Of a stretch of 64,000 bases of DNA, positions 1-9,780 are shown one piece after another (the first letter of the stretch is position 1; each line of letters opens with the position of its first letter). The position numbers were made by a program, and so were the translations under genes. Source of the DNA: Achromobacter pestifer (GTDB lineage: Bacteria; Pseudomonadota; Gammaproteobacteria; Burkholderiales; Burkholderiaceae_B); assembly GCF_902859625.1 (NCBI RefSeq), contig NZ_CADIJX010000008.1, forward strand, positions 99,014-163,013, read 5' to 3'. A model generated the notes under the pieces. It did not search any database, was not told where the DNA came from, and saw only the letters and a program-made list of their open reading frames with translations.

Positions 1-348
<348 letters not shown>

Positions 349-417
349 AAAAAAGGATGACCCCCACGCTGCGGCGGGGGAAAGGGACCCCCACGCCGCG
401 CACGCCTTGCGCAGCGA

Positions 418-1539
418 TCAGGCCGCTGCGGCCAATCTCCACAATGACGTGACTTCTTTCGAGCGGGCCGCGTACAGCGGGTCGCTCGGGTCTTTCGCGC
501 GGCTATGCGTGGGGCGCGTGTCGATGCGTTCGACGACGCGCAAGCCGGCTTGCTGGATCATCTCAAGCAACGCTTCGTGCGTGCGCAGGCCCAGGTGTTC
601 GGCCAGGTCCGACAGGATCAGCCAGCCTTCACCATTGGGCGTCAGATGCGCGGTCAGCCCGTTGAGGAAACCGCGCAGCATGCGACTGTCGGGGTCATAG
701 ACGGCATGCTCGACAGGCGAGCTGGGGCGTGCGGGCAGCCACGGCGGATTGCAGACGATCAGCGAGACCCGGCCTTCCGGGAACAGGTCGGCCTCAACGA
801 TGTCGACCTGCTTATCCAGGCCCAGCCGCTCAATGTTCTCGCGGGCGCAAGCCAGCGCGCGCGGATCCTGGTCGGTGCCGATGACGCGCTTGCCGCCACG
901 GCGTGCGATCACGGCGGCCAGGACGCCGGTGCCGGTGCCGATATCGAAGGCCACGCTGCCTCGCGGCATCGGGGTGTTCGCCACCAATTCCACATACTCG
1001 CCGCGCAGCGGGGAAAACACGCCGTAGTGCGGGTGGATGCGGTTGTTCAGGACGGGAATCTCCACGCCCTTCTTGCGCCATTCAAAGGCGCCGATCAGGC
1101 CCAGCAATTCACGCAACGACGCCACATAGGGCTCATCGGCGGGGCCGTGGGCTTCTTCGCAGGCTTGTCGCGCGTCGGGCGCGCGGCGCAGCGAAATGCC
1201 GTGGCCGGCGTCAAACGGAATCAGCAGCATGCCCAGGATGCGGGCGCGTTGCGATTGGATCTGGCGATGCTGGTTGAAGGCTTCCAGCAAGGTGTCCACG
1301 GGTTTGCGGGGCCGCTTGTCCACGCGCCGGGTCATCGCTTGCAGCAGCAGGCGCGCATTCTGGAAGTCGCCGCGCCACAGCAGGCCCACGCCTTCGCAGG
1401 CCTGGCGGTAGGCCATGTCCGCGGTCAGGGTGTCGTCCACCACCACCACGCGCTTGGGCGGCGTCGCGCCGGTTTCAGAGCGCCAGCGGGCGGAATGGGG
1501 GACATCTTGTTCTTCCCAGTGCAATTCGGGGGCGCTCAA
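418..1539 (-). CDS. class I SAM-dependent methyltransferase (N5-glutamine/HemK-like)
   Basis: This 373-residue protein has a poorly recognisable N-terminal half and a C-terminal Rossmann methyltransferase domain. The SAM-binding motif DIGTGTG lies near residue 199 and the catalytic NPPW motif near residue 264. NPPY/NPPW is typical of enzymes that methylate amide or exocyclic amino nitrogens, such as PrmC/HemK and RlmG-type proteins, so the substrate may be a protein glutamine or an RNA base; it cannot be fixed from sequence. The chosen start is a TTG with a CTGGAG ribosome site 8 nt upstream. It stands alone, downstream of a terminator. Confidence 0.75.
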   Translation of the reverse strand: MSAPELHWEEQDVPHSARWRSETGATPPKRVVVVDDTLTADMAYRQACEGVGLLWRGDFQNARLLLQAMTRRVDKRPRKPVDTLLEAFNQHRQIQSQRARILGMLLIPFDAGHGISLRRAPDARQACEEAHGPADEPYVASLRELLGLIGAFEWRKKGVEIPVLNNRIHPHYGVFSPLRGEYVELVANTPMPRGSVAFDIGTGTGVLAAVIARRGGKRVIGTDQDPRALACARENIERLGLDKQVDIVEADLFPEGRVSLIVCNPPWLPARPSSPVEHAVYDPDSRMLRGFLNGLTAHLTPNGEGWLILSDLAEHLGLRTHEALLEMIQQAGLRVVERIDTRPTHSRAKDPSDPLYAARSKEVTSLWRLAAAA

Positions 1540-1590
1540 CGTGACGCTCCAGCAAGGACGGGGGGACGGGGCAGGATCATGAGGGAATAT

Positions 1591-1632
1591 AAAAAGAAAA
1601 GGCGCGGGCTGCCAATGTAGCAGCTTCGCGCC
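1591..1632 (-). terminator. intrinsic terminator after the OFA-type MFS gene
   Basis: Two stacked stems (GGCGCG/CGCGCC at 1601-1606 and 1627-1632; GCTGC/GCAGC inside) close a 7-nt loop. On the minus strand the hairpin is followed by a T-rich run (complement of 1591-1600). A second perfect 8-bp hairpin, GCGGCGCC-gtga-GGCGCCGC, lies at 1643-1662, between it and the MFS stop codon. Confidence 0.75.
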
Positions 1633-1677
1633 CCGGGGCGGTGCGGCGCCGTGAGGCGCCGCTCGGCCGGACAGGCC

Positions 1678-3345
1678 TCAGTGGAACAGGACGACCGCCT
1701 TTTGCAGCGTGATCCAGATGCCCCAGGCCAGCGGGATGCCCACGCAGGCCCAGGCGAACATCACCAGGGCGGCAGGGGTGCGGAACGTCGAGGTGCTCAC
1801 GCCATGGGTTTCGGAGGCGGCGGCGCGCTCGTGCGCCAGCGCCTTTTCCTGCGCCAGTTCTGCTTCCGTCATGAAGTACTTGGGGTTCACGGGGCGGATC
1901 GCCAGATTGCACAGGAAGCCCAGCACCAGCATGCCCGCCAGGATGTACATGGTGATGTCGTAGACCTGCGCGCGCGGCACGCCGATCGACAACTGGTATT
2001 CCCGGATGTAGTTCACCAGCACCGGGCCGAAGATGCCCGCTGCCGACCACGCCGTCAGCAGGCGGCCGTGGATGGCGCCCACCATCTGCGTGCCGAACAG
2101 GTCGGCCAGATAGGCCGGCACCGTGGCGAAGCCGCCGCCATACATGGACAGGATCACGCAGAAGGCGGCCACGAACAAGGCCAGGGCGCCCATATGCGCG
2201 GTCCACGGAATGGCGGCATACAGCACGAAGCCCAGCACGAAGAAGACCAGGTAAGTCATCTTGCGGCCCAGCTTGTCCGACAGGCTGGCCCAGAAGAACC
2301 GGCCGCCGATGTTGAACAGGCTGAGCAGGCCGGTGAAGCCCGCGGCAATGGCGGCGATGGCCGCCAACTGATCCTTGTCCAACTGGCCAAAGCCCAGTTC
2401 CGGCTTATTGATCAGGCCTCCGCCGAACACCTCTTGCAGCAAGGGGGACGCCATGCCCAGGATGCCGATGCCCGCCGTCACGTTCAGGCACAGCACCAGC
2501 CACACCAGCCAGAACTGCGGCACGCCCCAGACACGCTTCACATGGACGTGGCCCTTGGTGATCATCGCGTTGTTGGCTTGCTTGGCCGGGGCCGTCCAGC
2601 CTTCAGGCTTCCAGCCCGTGGGCGGCACGCGGTAGCCCAGGGCGCCAGACATCATGAAGATGAAATACACCACCGCCATGGTCAGGAATGTCTGCCAGAC
2701 GCCGGGCGAGGTCGGGGTGGCAAAGTGGCGCATCAACAGGTCCGCCAGCGGGGCGCCGATCATCGCGCCGCCGCCGAAGCCCATGATGGCCATGCCGGTT
2801 GCCATGCCCCGGCGGTCGGGAAACCACTTGATCAATGTGCTGACGGGCGAGATATAGCCCAGGCCCAGCCCGATGCCGCCAATGACGCCGGACCCCAGCC
2901 ACAGCATCCACATCTGGTGCAGATACACGCCGATGGACGAGATGACCAGGCCGCCGCACCAGCACAGGGCCGACACCACGCCCGCCTTGCGGGGACCGGC
3001 GCGCTCCAGCCAGCCGCCCCACAGCGCGGCCGAGCAGCCCAGCAGCACGAAGAACAAGGTGTACATCCACCCCATCGTCGAAATCTTCCAGTCGCAACTG
3101 GTCGTGAAGAGTTCGGCGACCAGGCTCATATCCGCCGGGCAGGCCAGCGGCTTGGCGCCGCCCACCATCTTGGACAACGGCAGCCAGAAGACCGAGAAGC
3201 CGTAGGCCATGCCAATGCATAGATGGATGGCCAGGGCGGCCGGCGGCACGAGCCAGCGCGAGAACCCCGGCCCGGCGATGGTGCGTTCTTTGTCAAAGAA
3301 GCCCGGCTTTGAGCCGGGCAGGTCCAGGGTGGCGGTGCTTTCCAT
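1678..3345 (-). CDS. MFS transporter, oxalate/formate antiporter (OFA) type
   Basis: A 555-residue, 12-helix major facilitator protein. The N-terminal half has the glycine-rich OFA-type run 'GGIGLGLGYISPVSTLIKWF' followed by DRRGMATG, the family's cytoplasmic loop signature. A longer than usual loop carrying Cys residues ('PLACPADMSLVAELF') separates helices 1 and 2. The start has a GAGGAG ribosome site. It lies 121 bp downstream of fdsD on the same strand and is followed by a terminator, so it could be the last gene of the formate dehydrogenase unit. The location suggests transport of formate, oxalate or another small carboxylate; OFA members also carry other acids, so the substrate is inference. 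Confidence 0.8.
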   Translation of the reverse strand: MESTATLDLPGSKPGFFDKERTIAGPGFSRWLVPPAALAIHLCIGMAYGFSVFWLPLSKMVGGAKPLACPADMSLVAELFTTSCDWKISTMGWMYTLFFVLLGCSAALWGGWLERAGPRKAGVVSALCWCGGLVISSIGVYLHQMWMLWLGSGVIGGIGLGLGYISPVSTLIKWFPDRRGMATGMAIMGFGGGAMIGAPLADLLMRHFATPTSPGVWQTFLTMAVVYFIFMMSGALGYRVPPTGWKPEGWTAPAKQANNAMITKGHVHVKRVWGVPQFWLVWLVLCLNVTAGIGILGMASPLLQEVFGGGLINKPELGFGQLDKDQLAAIAAIAAGFTGLLSLFNIGGRFFWASLSDKLGRKMTYLVFFVLGFVLYAAIPWTAHMGALALFVAAFCVILSMYGGGFATVPAYLADLFGTQMVGAIHGRLLTAWSAAGIFGPVLVNYIREYQLSIGVPRAQVYDITMYILAGMLVLGFLCNLAIRPVNPKYFMTEAELAQEKALAHERAAASETHGVSTSTFRTPAALVMFAWACVGIPLAWGIWITLQKAVVLFH

Positions 3346-3466
3346 GTAGTCTCCTCAGGGGTGCGGCTTTATAGCGCGCGCCGACCGGAAATAGAACGGT
3401 TGCGCGGCCTCTTTTTGAATCCGTCACTGCGTGCTGCCTACTGACTGCGGTAAAGCGGGCGTCCGG

Positions 3467-3724
3467 CTACCCCACGCGGGGGGCGGGCGTCAGGCGCTGG
3501 CGGTTTTGCGTCACGGCGTCCAGTACCAGAGGGTGCAACTGTTCCACGCCGGCATCGCCGTCGGGGCTTTGCGCAAGAAAGTCCAATAGTTCGTTGCGCA
3601 TGCGGGGTTCCCAGAACTTATGGATATGGTTGGCCACGCCTTCCATCGCTTCGGGGCGGTCTGGCATGGCGTCGAAGAATTGGCCGATGCGATTGGCCAT
3701 GCGGATCAGATTGCCGATTTCCAT
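3467..3724 (-). CDS. fdsD: formate dehydrogenase delta subunit
   Basis: An 85-residue protein beginning MEIGNLIRMANRIGQFF, with the family's 'HIHKFWEPRMRNELLDFL' segment. FdsD is a small cytosolic accessory protein found at the end of fdsGBACD operons; in related systems it is needed for assembly or activity of the soluble NAD-dependent formate dehydrogenase and is thought to act with the FdhD homologue in cofactor insertion. It starts 18 bp after fdhD ends on the same strand. Confidence 0.9.
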   Translation of the reverse strand: MEIGNLIRMANRIGQFFDAMPDRPEAMEGVANHIHKFWEPRMRNELLDFLAQSPDGDAGVEQLHPLVLDAVTQNRQRLTPAPRVG

Positions 3725-3742
3725 TGCGCGTAAGGGTCCGGT

Positions 3743-4564
3743 TCAGGGGATAAGGCGGTCGGGGTGGGAATACAGGGTCGCGTTGTCATTGCGCAGGAAT
3801 CCGACCAGGCTGACATTGGCGTCTCGCGCCAGGCGGATGGCCAGGTCGGTGGGGGCGGACACCGCGGCCAGCACGGCCACGCCGGCCGCCGCCGTCTTCT
3901 GCACCATTTCAAAGCTGGCGCGGCTGGACACCAGCACGATGCCGTCGCCGGCATGCATCGCCTGGCGTGCCAGCGCGCCGACCAGCTTGTCCAGTGCGTT
4001 GTGCCGGCCCACGTCCTCGCGCACCAGCGCCACCACGCCATCCGCGCCGGCCCAGCCTGCCGCATGGGTGGCGCCCGTGATGTCGTGCAACGCCTGGCGG
4101 GCGCGCATGTCGCGCATGGCCGCCAGCACGGAGGGAATGCGCACGGACGCCCCGTTGGTGACGGGCGCCACCGGGCGCAAGACTTCCGGCAAGGTTTCCA
4201 CGCCGCACAACCCGCAGCCGGTGCGGCCGGCCATGGCGCGGCGGCGCGTCTTCAGCCGCACCTCGCAGGCGCTGGAGATTTCCAATTGCACGACGATGCC
4301 GTCGCATTGCGGCAGCAGATCGATGCCGCGCACGTCGCTGACGGATTCGATGATGCCTTCCGACAAGGCGAAGCCCACGGCAAAGTCTTCCAGGTCCGCA
4401 GGCGTGGCCAACATGGTGGCGTGGCTGATGCCATTGAATTCCAGCGCCACCGGGGTTTCGAGGGCGACGAAGTCGGTCTCGACGGTCGGGGCGATGGCCC
4501 CGTCCCGCACGCGCGTGACCTGGATCTGCGTGCAGTCGGGACGGGAGGTCGGGGGCGTGGTCAT
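3743..4564 (-). CDS. fdhD: formate dehydrogenase accessory sulfurtransferase FdhD (FdsC)
   Basis: A 273-residue FdhD/NarQ family protein. The conserved Cys pair is in GCGLCGVETL (C117 and C120), the residues that carry the persulfide. The protein receives sulfur from a cysteine desulfurase and sulfurates the Mo-bisMGD cofactor before it goes into the catalytic subunit, which is required for formate oxidation. It sits between fdsA (31 bp upstream) and fdsD (18 bp downstream), the position called fdsC in Cupriavidus and Rhodobacter operons. Confidence 0.95.
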   Translation of the reverse strand: MTTPPTSRPDCTQIQVTRVRDGAIAPTVETDFVALETPVALEFNGISHATMLATPADLEDFAVGFALSEGIIESVSDVRGIDLLPQCDGIVVQLEISSACEVRLKTRRRAMAGRTGCGLCGVETLPEVLRPVAPVTNGASVRIPSVLAAMRDMRARQALHDITGATHAAGWAGADGVVALVREDVGRHNALDKLVGALARQAMHAGDGIVLVSSRASFEMVQKTAAAGVAVLAAVSAPTDLAIRLARDANVSLVGFLRNDNATLYSHPDRLIP

Positions 4565-4595
4565 GGCATCCAGGGCGGTCGTGGCGGGCAGGAGG

Positions 4596-7472
4596 TTACT
4601 TCCCGGTCAGCGCCGCTTCGCTTTCGCGCGATCGCTCGCGCAGCAGCTTTTGCTGAATGTCCGCAAAGCGGGACCATTGGCGTTGCCATTCCGAAGGCTG
4701 GGACACCCGTGTGATCTGCACGGCCGTGACCTTGTATTCGGGACAGTTGGTCGCCCAGTCGGAGTTGTCCGTGGTGACGACGTTGGCGCCGGACTCGGGG
4801 AAGTGGAACGTGGTGTATACCACGCCCGGTTGGACCCGATCGGTCAGGGTGGCGCGCAGAACCGTCTCGCCCGCGCGGCTCTGAACGCCGACCCAATCGC
4901 CCTCGGCCACGCCCCGGTCCTCGGCATCCTGCGGATGCAGTTCCAGCACGTCTTCGCCATGCCACATCACATTGGGCGTGCGCCGCGTCTGGGCGCCCAC
5001 GTTGTATTGGGACAGGATGCGGCCCGTCGTCAGCAGCAGGGGGAAGCGGCGCGTGCTGCGTTCGTCGGTCGGCACGTACTTGGTGATCATGAACTTGCCC
5101 TTGCCGCGCACGAAGGTGTCGATGTGCATGATGGGCGTGCCTTCCGGCGCGTCGTCGTTGCACGGCCATTGCAAGCTGCCCAGCTTGTCCAGCTTGTCGT
5201 AGCTGACGCCCGAGAACGTCGGGGTCAGCCGGGCGATCTCTTCCATGATCTCGCGCGGGTGCTTGTAGTTCATGGGGTAGCCCAGCGCATTCGACAGCGC
5301 AACCGTCACTTCCCAGTCCGACTTGCCGTTCTTGGGTTCCATGACTTTGCGCACGCGGGAAATACGGCGTTCTGCATTGGTGAAGGTGCCGTCCTTTTCC
5401 AGGAACGACGAGCCCGGCAGGAACACGTGCGCATACTTGGCGGTTTCGTTCAGGAACAAGTCCTGCACCACGATGCACTCCATCGCGGCCAGCGACGCCG
5501 CCACGTGTTGGGTATTGGGGTCGGACTGCACGATGTCTTCGCCCTGGCAGTACAGGCCCTTGAACGAGCCGCCCAGGGCGGCTTCAAACATGTTCGGAAT
5601 GCGCAAGCCGGGTTCTGGCTGCAAGGTCACGCCCCAGTCTTTTTCAAACTGTGCGCGCACCGTATTGTCGGAGATATGGCGGTAGCCCGGCAGTTCGTGC
5701 GGGAACGATCCCATGTCGCACGAGCCCTGCACGTTGTTCTGCCCGCGCAGCGGATTCACGCCCACGCCCTCGCGGCCGATGTTGCCGGTGGCCATTGCCA
5801 GGTTGGCGATGGCCATGACGGTGGTGGACCCCTGGCTGTGCTCGGTCACGCCCAGGCCGTAGTAGATGGATCCGTTGCCGCCGGTGGCGAACAAGCGTGC
5901 GGCGCCGCGCACGGCCTGCGCCGGCACGCCCGTGATTTCCTCCATGGCTTCCGGCGAATTCTCAGGCAGTGACACGAAATCGCGCCACTCGTTGAAGGCC
6001 TTGGCTTCGCAACGTTCAGCCACGAAAGCCTCATCGATCAGGCCGTCGGTGGCGATCACGTGGGCCAGCGACGACAGCAACGCGGTATTGGTGCCGGGCC
6101 GCACTTGCAGGTGGAAGTCCGCCTTGATGTGCGGGGAACTGACCAGTTCGATGCGGCGCGGATCAATCACGATCAGGCGCGCGCCCTGGCGCAGCCGGCG
6201 CTTCAGGCGCGAGGCGAATACCGGGTGGCCGCTGCTGGGGTTGGCACCCATCACGATGACGACATCGGTATGCATCACCGAATCGAAGGTCTGCGTGCCG
6301 GCGGATTCACCCAATGTCTGCTTCAGGCCGTAGCCGGTCGGCGAATGGCACACGCGCGCGCAGGTATCGACGTTATTGGTGCCGAACGCCGCGCGCACCA
6401 GCTTCTGCACCAGCCAGGTTTCTTCGTTGGTGCAGCGTGATGAGGTGATGCCGCCCACTGCGTCGCGCCCATACTGGCTTTGAATGCGGCGGAATTCGGA
6501 AGCGGCGTAGTTGATCGCTTCGTCCCAGGACACTTCCTTCCAGGAATCCGTGATGTGCTTGCGGATCATGGGCTTGAGCACACGTTCCTTGTGCGTCGCA
6601 TAGCCCCAGGCGAAGCGGCCCTTCACGCAGGAGTGCCCACGGTTGGCCTGGCCATCTTTCCACGGCACCATGCGCACGACTTCCTGGCCCTTCATCTCGG
6701 CCTTGAAGCCGCAGCCCACGCCGCAATAGGCGCAGGTGGTCACGACCGAGTGCTCGGCCTGACCCATCATGATGACGGTTTTCTCTTGCAAGGTGGACGT
6801 CGGACAGGCTTGCACGCAGGCGCCGCAGGACACGCATTCGCTGTCCAGGAACGGCTGGTCTTGTCCCGGCGACACCCGCGACTCGAAACCCTTGCCCGAG
6901 ATCGTCAGGGCAAAGGTGCCCTGGGTTTCCTCGCAGGCGCGCACGCAGCGGTTGCAGACAATGCACTTGGAAGCGTCGTAGCTGAAGTACGGGTTGGAGT
7001 CGTCCGTCGCGGCCTTCAGGTGGTTGGCGCCGTCGTAGCCGTAACGCACATTGCGCAGGCCCACCACGCCTGCCATGTCCTGCAATTCGCAGTCGCCATT
7101 GGCGGGGCAGGTCAGGCAGTCCAGCGGGTGATCCGAGATGTACAGCTCCATGACGCCACGGCGCAGATCGTGCAGCTTGGGCGTTTCGGTGTACACCACC
7201 ATGCCGTTCTCGGCCGGCGTGGTGCAGGATGCCGGATAGCCGCGGCGGCCTTCGATCTGCACCAGGCAGAGCCGGCAAGAGCCAAAGGGCTCCAGGCTGT
7301 CAGTCGCGCACAGCTTGGGGATGTTGATGCCGGCCTCGGCGGCCGCGCGCATCAGGGAGGTGCCTTCGGCGACGCTGATTTCCTGTCCATCGATGGTCAG
7401 GGTGACGGTGTTTTCCGAAATCCGTTCCGGTGTGCCCAGGTCGCGGTCGCGCTTGATGACGGTCTCTAGCAT
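4596..7472 (-). CDS. fdsA: NAD-dependent formate dehydrogenase, catalytic alpha subunit
   Basis: A 958-residue molybdo-iron-sulfur protein that oxidises formate to CO2 in the cytosol. Domains in order: [2Fe-2S] ferredoxin (C55, C66, C69, C83), NuoG-type His-Cys3 cluster (HPLDCLTCP, about 115-128), two [4Fe-4S] motifs (C170-C180 and C213-C223), a further cluster at the start of the molybdopterin domain (CAYCGVGC, 247-254), and the bis-MGD domain. The Mo ligand is predicted to be C375 in VCHSPTGYGL, so this is a cysteine and not a selenocysteine enzyme; no in-frame TGA is involved. Electrons pass to FdsB/FdsG and NAD+. It follows fdsB by 15 bp. Confidence 0.97.
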   Translation of the reverse strand: MLETVIKRDRDLGTPERISENTVTLTIDGQEISVAEGTSLMRAAAEAGINIPKLCATDSLEPFGSCRLCLVQIEGRRGYPASCTTPAENGMVVYTETPKLHDLRRGVMELYISDHPLDCLTCPANGDCELQDMAGVVGLRNVRYGYDGANHLKAATDDSNPYFSYDASKCIVCNRCVRACEETQGTFALTISGKGFESRVSPGQDQPFLDSECVSCGACVQACPTSTLQEKTVIMMGQAEHSVVTTCAYCGVGCGFKAEMKGQEVVRMVPWKDGQANRGHSCVKGRFAWGYATHKERVLKPMIRKHITDSWKEVSWDEAINYAASEFRRIQSQYGRDAVGGITSSRCTNEETWLVQKLVRAAFGTNNVDTCARVCHSPTGYGLKQTLGESAGTQTFDSVMHTDVVIVMGANPSSGHPVFASRLKRRLRQGARLIVIDPRRIELVSSPHIKADFHLQVRPGTNTALLSSLAHVIATDGLIDEAFVAERCEAKAFNEWRDFVSLPENSPEAMEEITGVPAQAVRGAARLFATGGNGSIYYGLGVTEHSQGSTTVMAIANLAMATGNIGREGVGVNPLRGQNNVQGSCDMGSFPHELPGYRHISDNTVRAQFEKDWGVTLQPEPGLRIPNMFEAALGGSFKGLYCQGEDIVQSDPNTQHVAASLAAMECIVVQDLFLNETAKYAHVFLPGSSFLEKDGTFTNAERRISRVRKVMEPKNGKSDWEVTVALSNALGYPMNYKHPREIMEEIARLTPTFSGVSYDKLDKLGSLQWPCNDDAPEGTPIMHIDTFVRGKGKFMITKYVPTDERSTRRFPLLLTTGRILSQYNVGAQTRRTPNVMWHGEDVLELHPQDAEDRGVAEGDWVGVQSRAGETVLRATLTDRVQPGVVYTTFHFPESGANVVTTDNSDWATNCPEYKVTAVQITRVSQPSEWQRQWSRFADIQQKLLRERSRESEAALTGK

Positions 7473-7487
7473 GTCGGTCTCTCGGGT

Positions 7488-9068
7488 TCAGGCCGCGTGC
7501 GCGGCAGACTGGGAGGACTCGATGCCGAAGTCCTGCGGAAAGTGGTTCAGCGCCGACAGCACCGGGTAGGGCGCCATGCCCCCCAATGCGCAGAGCGAAC
7601 CGCCCATCATCGTGTCGCACAGGTCGCGCAGCAGATGGACCTGCTGTTCGCGCTGTTTCGCGTCGGATCCGCCCGCCGCGATCTTGTCCAGGGTTTCGAC
7701 GCCACGGGTCGAGCCAATGCGGCAAGGCGTGCATTTGCCACAGGACTCGATGGCACAGAACTCCATCGCGTAGCGGGCCATGCGAGCCATGTCCACGGTG
7801 TCGTCAAACGCCACCAGTCCACCGTGGCCGATCATCGCGGAAATCTGGATATAGGCTTCGTAGTCCAGCGGCACATCCCATTGCGATTCCGGTAGATACG
7901 CACCCAGGGGGCCGCCCACCTGAACCGCGCGCAACGGGCGCCCCGAGGCGCTGCCGCCGCCGAATTCATACAGCAGGTCGCGCAGGCTCAGGCCGAAGGC
8001 CTTTTCCACCAGGCCGCCTTGCTTGAGGTTGCCGGCCAGTTGAAAGGGCAGCGTGCCGTGCGAGCGGCCCACGCCGTAGTCGCGGTAGTACGCCGCGCCC
8101 TTGGCCAGGATGATCGGCACCGTGGCCAGCGAGATCACGTTATTGATGACAGTGGGCTTGCCGAACAAGCCGGATATCGCCGGCAGCGGCGGCTTGGCGC
8201 GCACCACGCCGCGCTTGCCCTCCAGGCTTTCCAGCAAGGATGTTTCTTCGCCGCAGATGTAGGCGCCCGCGCCGGTGCGGACTTCCATGTCGAACTGGCG
8301 GCCGCTGCCGTGCACGTCGCGGCCCAGCCAACCCACCGTGCGTGCCCGCGCGATGGCGGCTTCAAGCGTGGCGATGGCGTGGGGGTATTCCGAGCGCACG
8401 TAGACGTAGCCGTAGGTCGCGCCGACCGCCAGGCCGGCGATGGTCATGCCTTCGATCAGCACGTAGGGGTCGCCTTCCATCAACAGGCGGTCGGCAAACG
8501 TGCCCGAATCGCCCTCGTCGGCGTTGCAGACGATGTACTTCTGGTCGCTGGGCGACCCCGCAACCGTCTTCCATTTGATGCCGGTCGGGAAGGCCGCGCC
8601 GCCACGGCCGCGCAAACCCGACGTGACCATTTCGTCGACGATCTGCGCGGGTGCCATGGACAGCGCCCGCTTCAGGCCGGCCAGGCCGCCGTGCGCCGCA
8701 TAGTCCTGCAAGGACAAGGGGTCGATCACGCCCACGCGGGCGAAGGTCAGGCGTTCCTGGTGCTTCAGGTACGGGATGGCTTCGGTCAGGCCCAGGCACA
8801 AGGGATGCGCGCCGCCCGTCAGCCAACCGGCGTCGAACAGCGCGGTGACGTCTTCCGGCGCAACCGGCCCGTAGGCCACGCGGCCGTCGGGGGTCGCAAT
8901 CTCGACCAGGGGTTCCAGCCACAGCAGCCCGCGCGAGCCATTGCGCACCACCTGCACGGATAGGCCGCGCTCGTCTGCGATGCGTTCAATGTCACGGGCC
9001 ACCGCGTCGGCGTCCATGGCCAGGGCCGCGGCGTCGCGCGGTACGTAGATGACGATGGGGGCGCTCAT
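7488..9068 (-). CDS. fdsB: formate dehydrogenase beta subunit, NADH-binding flavoprotein
   Basis: A 526-residue NuoF-type subunit with a thioredoxin-like N-terminal domain (about residues 1-90), an FMN/NADH-binding domain carrying GLRGRGGAAFPTG (about 151) and CNADEGDSGTF, and a C-terminal [4Fe-4S] motif SCGKCTPCR (C443, C446, C449, with a fourth Cys near 493). It passes electrons from the FdsA clusters to NAD+. The start codon overlaps the fdsG stop by 4 bp (ATGA), indicating translational coupling. Confidence 0.96.
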   Translation of the reverse strand: MSAPIVIYVPRDAAALAMDADAVARDIERIADERGLSVQVVRNGSRGLLWLEPLVEIATPDGRVAYGPVAPEDVTALFDAGWLTGGAHPLCLGLTEAIPYLKHQERLTFARVGVIDPLSLQDYAAHGGLAGLKRALSMAPAQIVDEMVTSGLRGRGGAAFPTGIKWKTVAGSPSDQKYIVCNADEGDSGTFADRLLMEGDPYVLIEGMTIAGLAVGATYGYVYVRSEYPHAIATLEAAIARARTVGWLGRDVHGSGRQFDMEVRTGAGAYICGEETSLLESLEGKRGVVRAKPPLPAISGLFGKPTVINNVISLATVPIILAKGAAYYRDYGVGRSHGTLPFQLAGNLKQGGLVEKAFGLSLRDLLYEFGGGSASGRPLRAVQVGGPLGAYLPESQWDVPLDYEAYIQISAMIGHGGLVAFDDTVDMARMARYAMEFCAIESCGKCTPCRIGSTRGVETLDKIAAGGSDAKQREQQVHLLRDLCDTMMGGSLCALGGMAPYPVLSALNHFPQDFGIESSQSAAHAA

Positions 9069-9622
9069 GACGTGGCCTCCAGCGTGCGGGTCAGCAGGCG
9101 GTCGAGCTTGTCGGGGGTCACTCGGGCATGCGGCTGGCCGTCAATCATGACTGCGGGTGATTGGGCGCACAGGCCCAGGCAATACACAGGTTCCAGCGTG
9201 AAATTGCCGTCCGCGGTGCTGGCATGGAAATCGCAGCCCAGCTTGGCGCGCGCATGGGCGGCCAGGTGTTCGCCACCCATCGCCTGACAGGATTCGGCGC
9301 GACAGACCTCCAGCGTATGGCGCGCGGCCGGTTCGCTGCGGAAGTGGGGGTAGAAAGTGATGACGCCGTGGACTTCGGCGCGGGACAGGTTCAGGGCCTC
9401 GGCGATGGTTTGCACCGCCTCGGCCGGAATACAGCCTAGTTCGTGCTGCACCCCGTGCAGCACCGGCAGCAACGGGCCGGGCAGGTGTTGCAGCTGCGCA
9501 AGCACGCGCGCGGTGGCCGCGATGGCGGGAGTGGGGGACGCCTGGGCTGCGTCCAGAGCCAGTTTGCCGCCCCGGGCTCCGCCGCTGGACGCCAAGTCGG
9601 ATTTTGCCTCGCGCTGATGCAC
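9065..9622 (-). CDS. fdsG: formate dehydrogenase gamma subunit, [2Fe-2S] NuoE-like
   Basis: A 185-residue subunit with the NuoE-type thioredoxin fold. The [2Fe-2S] ligands are C107 and C112 (CRAESC) and C148 and C152 (CLGLC). It forms the diaphorase part of the enzyme together with FdsB. The start is GTG, supported by a GGAGGAG ribosome site 6 nt upstream. This is the first gene of fdsGBACD; the upstream 158 bp, shared with a divergent regulator gene, holds an AT-rich palindrome. The first 30 or so residues are low in complexity and extend beyond the conserved fold. Confidence 0.95.
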   Translation of the reverse strand: MHQREAKSDLASSGGARGGKLALDAAQASPTPAIAATARVLAQLQHLPGPLLPVLHGVQHELGCIPAEAVQTIAEALNLSRAEVHGVITFYPHFRSEPAARHTLEVCRAESCQAMGGEHLAAHARAKLGCDFHASTADGNFTLEPVYCLGLCAQSPAVMIDGQPHARVTPDKLDRLLTRTLEATS

Positions 9623-9681
9623 GGTGGTCTCCTCCAGTATTGCTGGGCCCCGTCCTGGGGTCTGTTGTGTTGGGTGGGATG

Positions 9682-9722
9682 CGGGATATTTAATATGTTT
9701 TTTTGAACATAAAAAAATCCCG
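9682..9722. promoter_or_regulatory. AT-rich imperfect palindrome, candidate operator for the fds operon
   Basis: Outer arms CGGGAT (9682-9687) and ATCCCG (9717-9722) and inner arms TATGTT (9694-9699) and AACATA (9106 offset: 9706-9711) are arranged nearly symmetrically around position 102 of the 9600 block, with T and A runs between. The local AT content contrasts sharply with the flanks. It lies about midway between fdsG and the divergent regulator gene, so it is the obvious candidate binding site for that regulator; this is inference. Confidence 0.5.
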
Positions 9723-9780
9723 TCCTGCCCGTTATTTGTGTACTCTAACCACGTAATTCATCGCCTTCAATAAGAAATAA

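Noticed and set aside
3594..5972. Long plus-strand open frame opposite fdhD and fdsA
   Set aside because: It covers two unrelated, well-recognised genes on the other strand and shows no domain.
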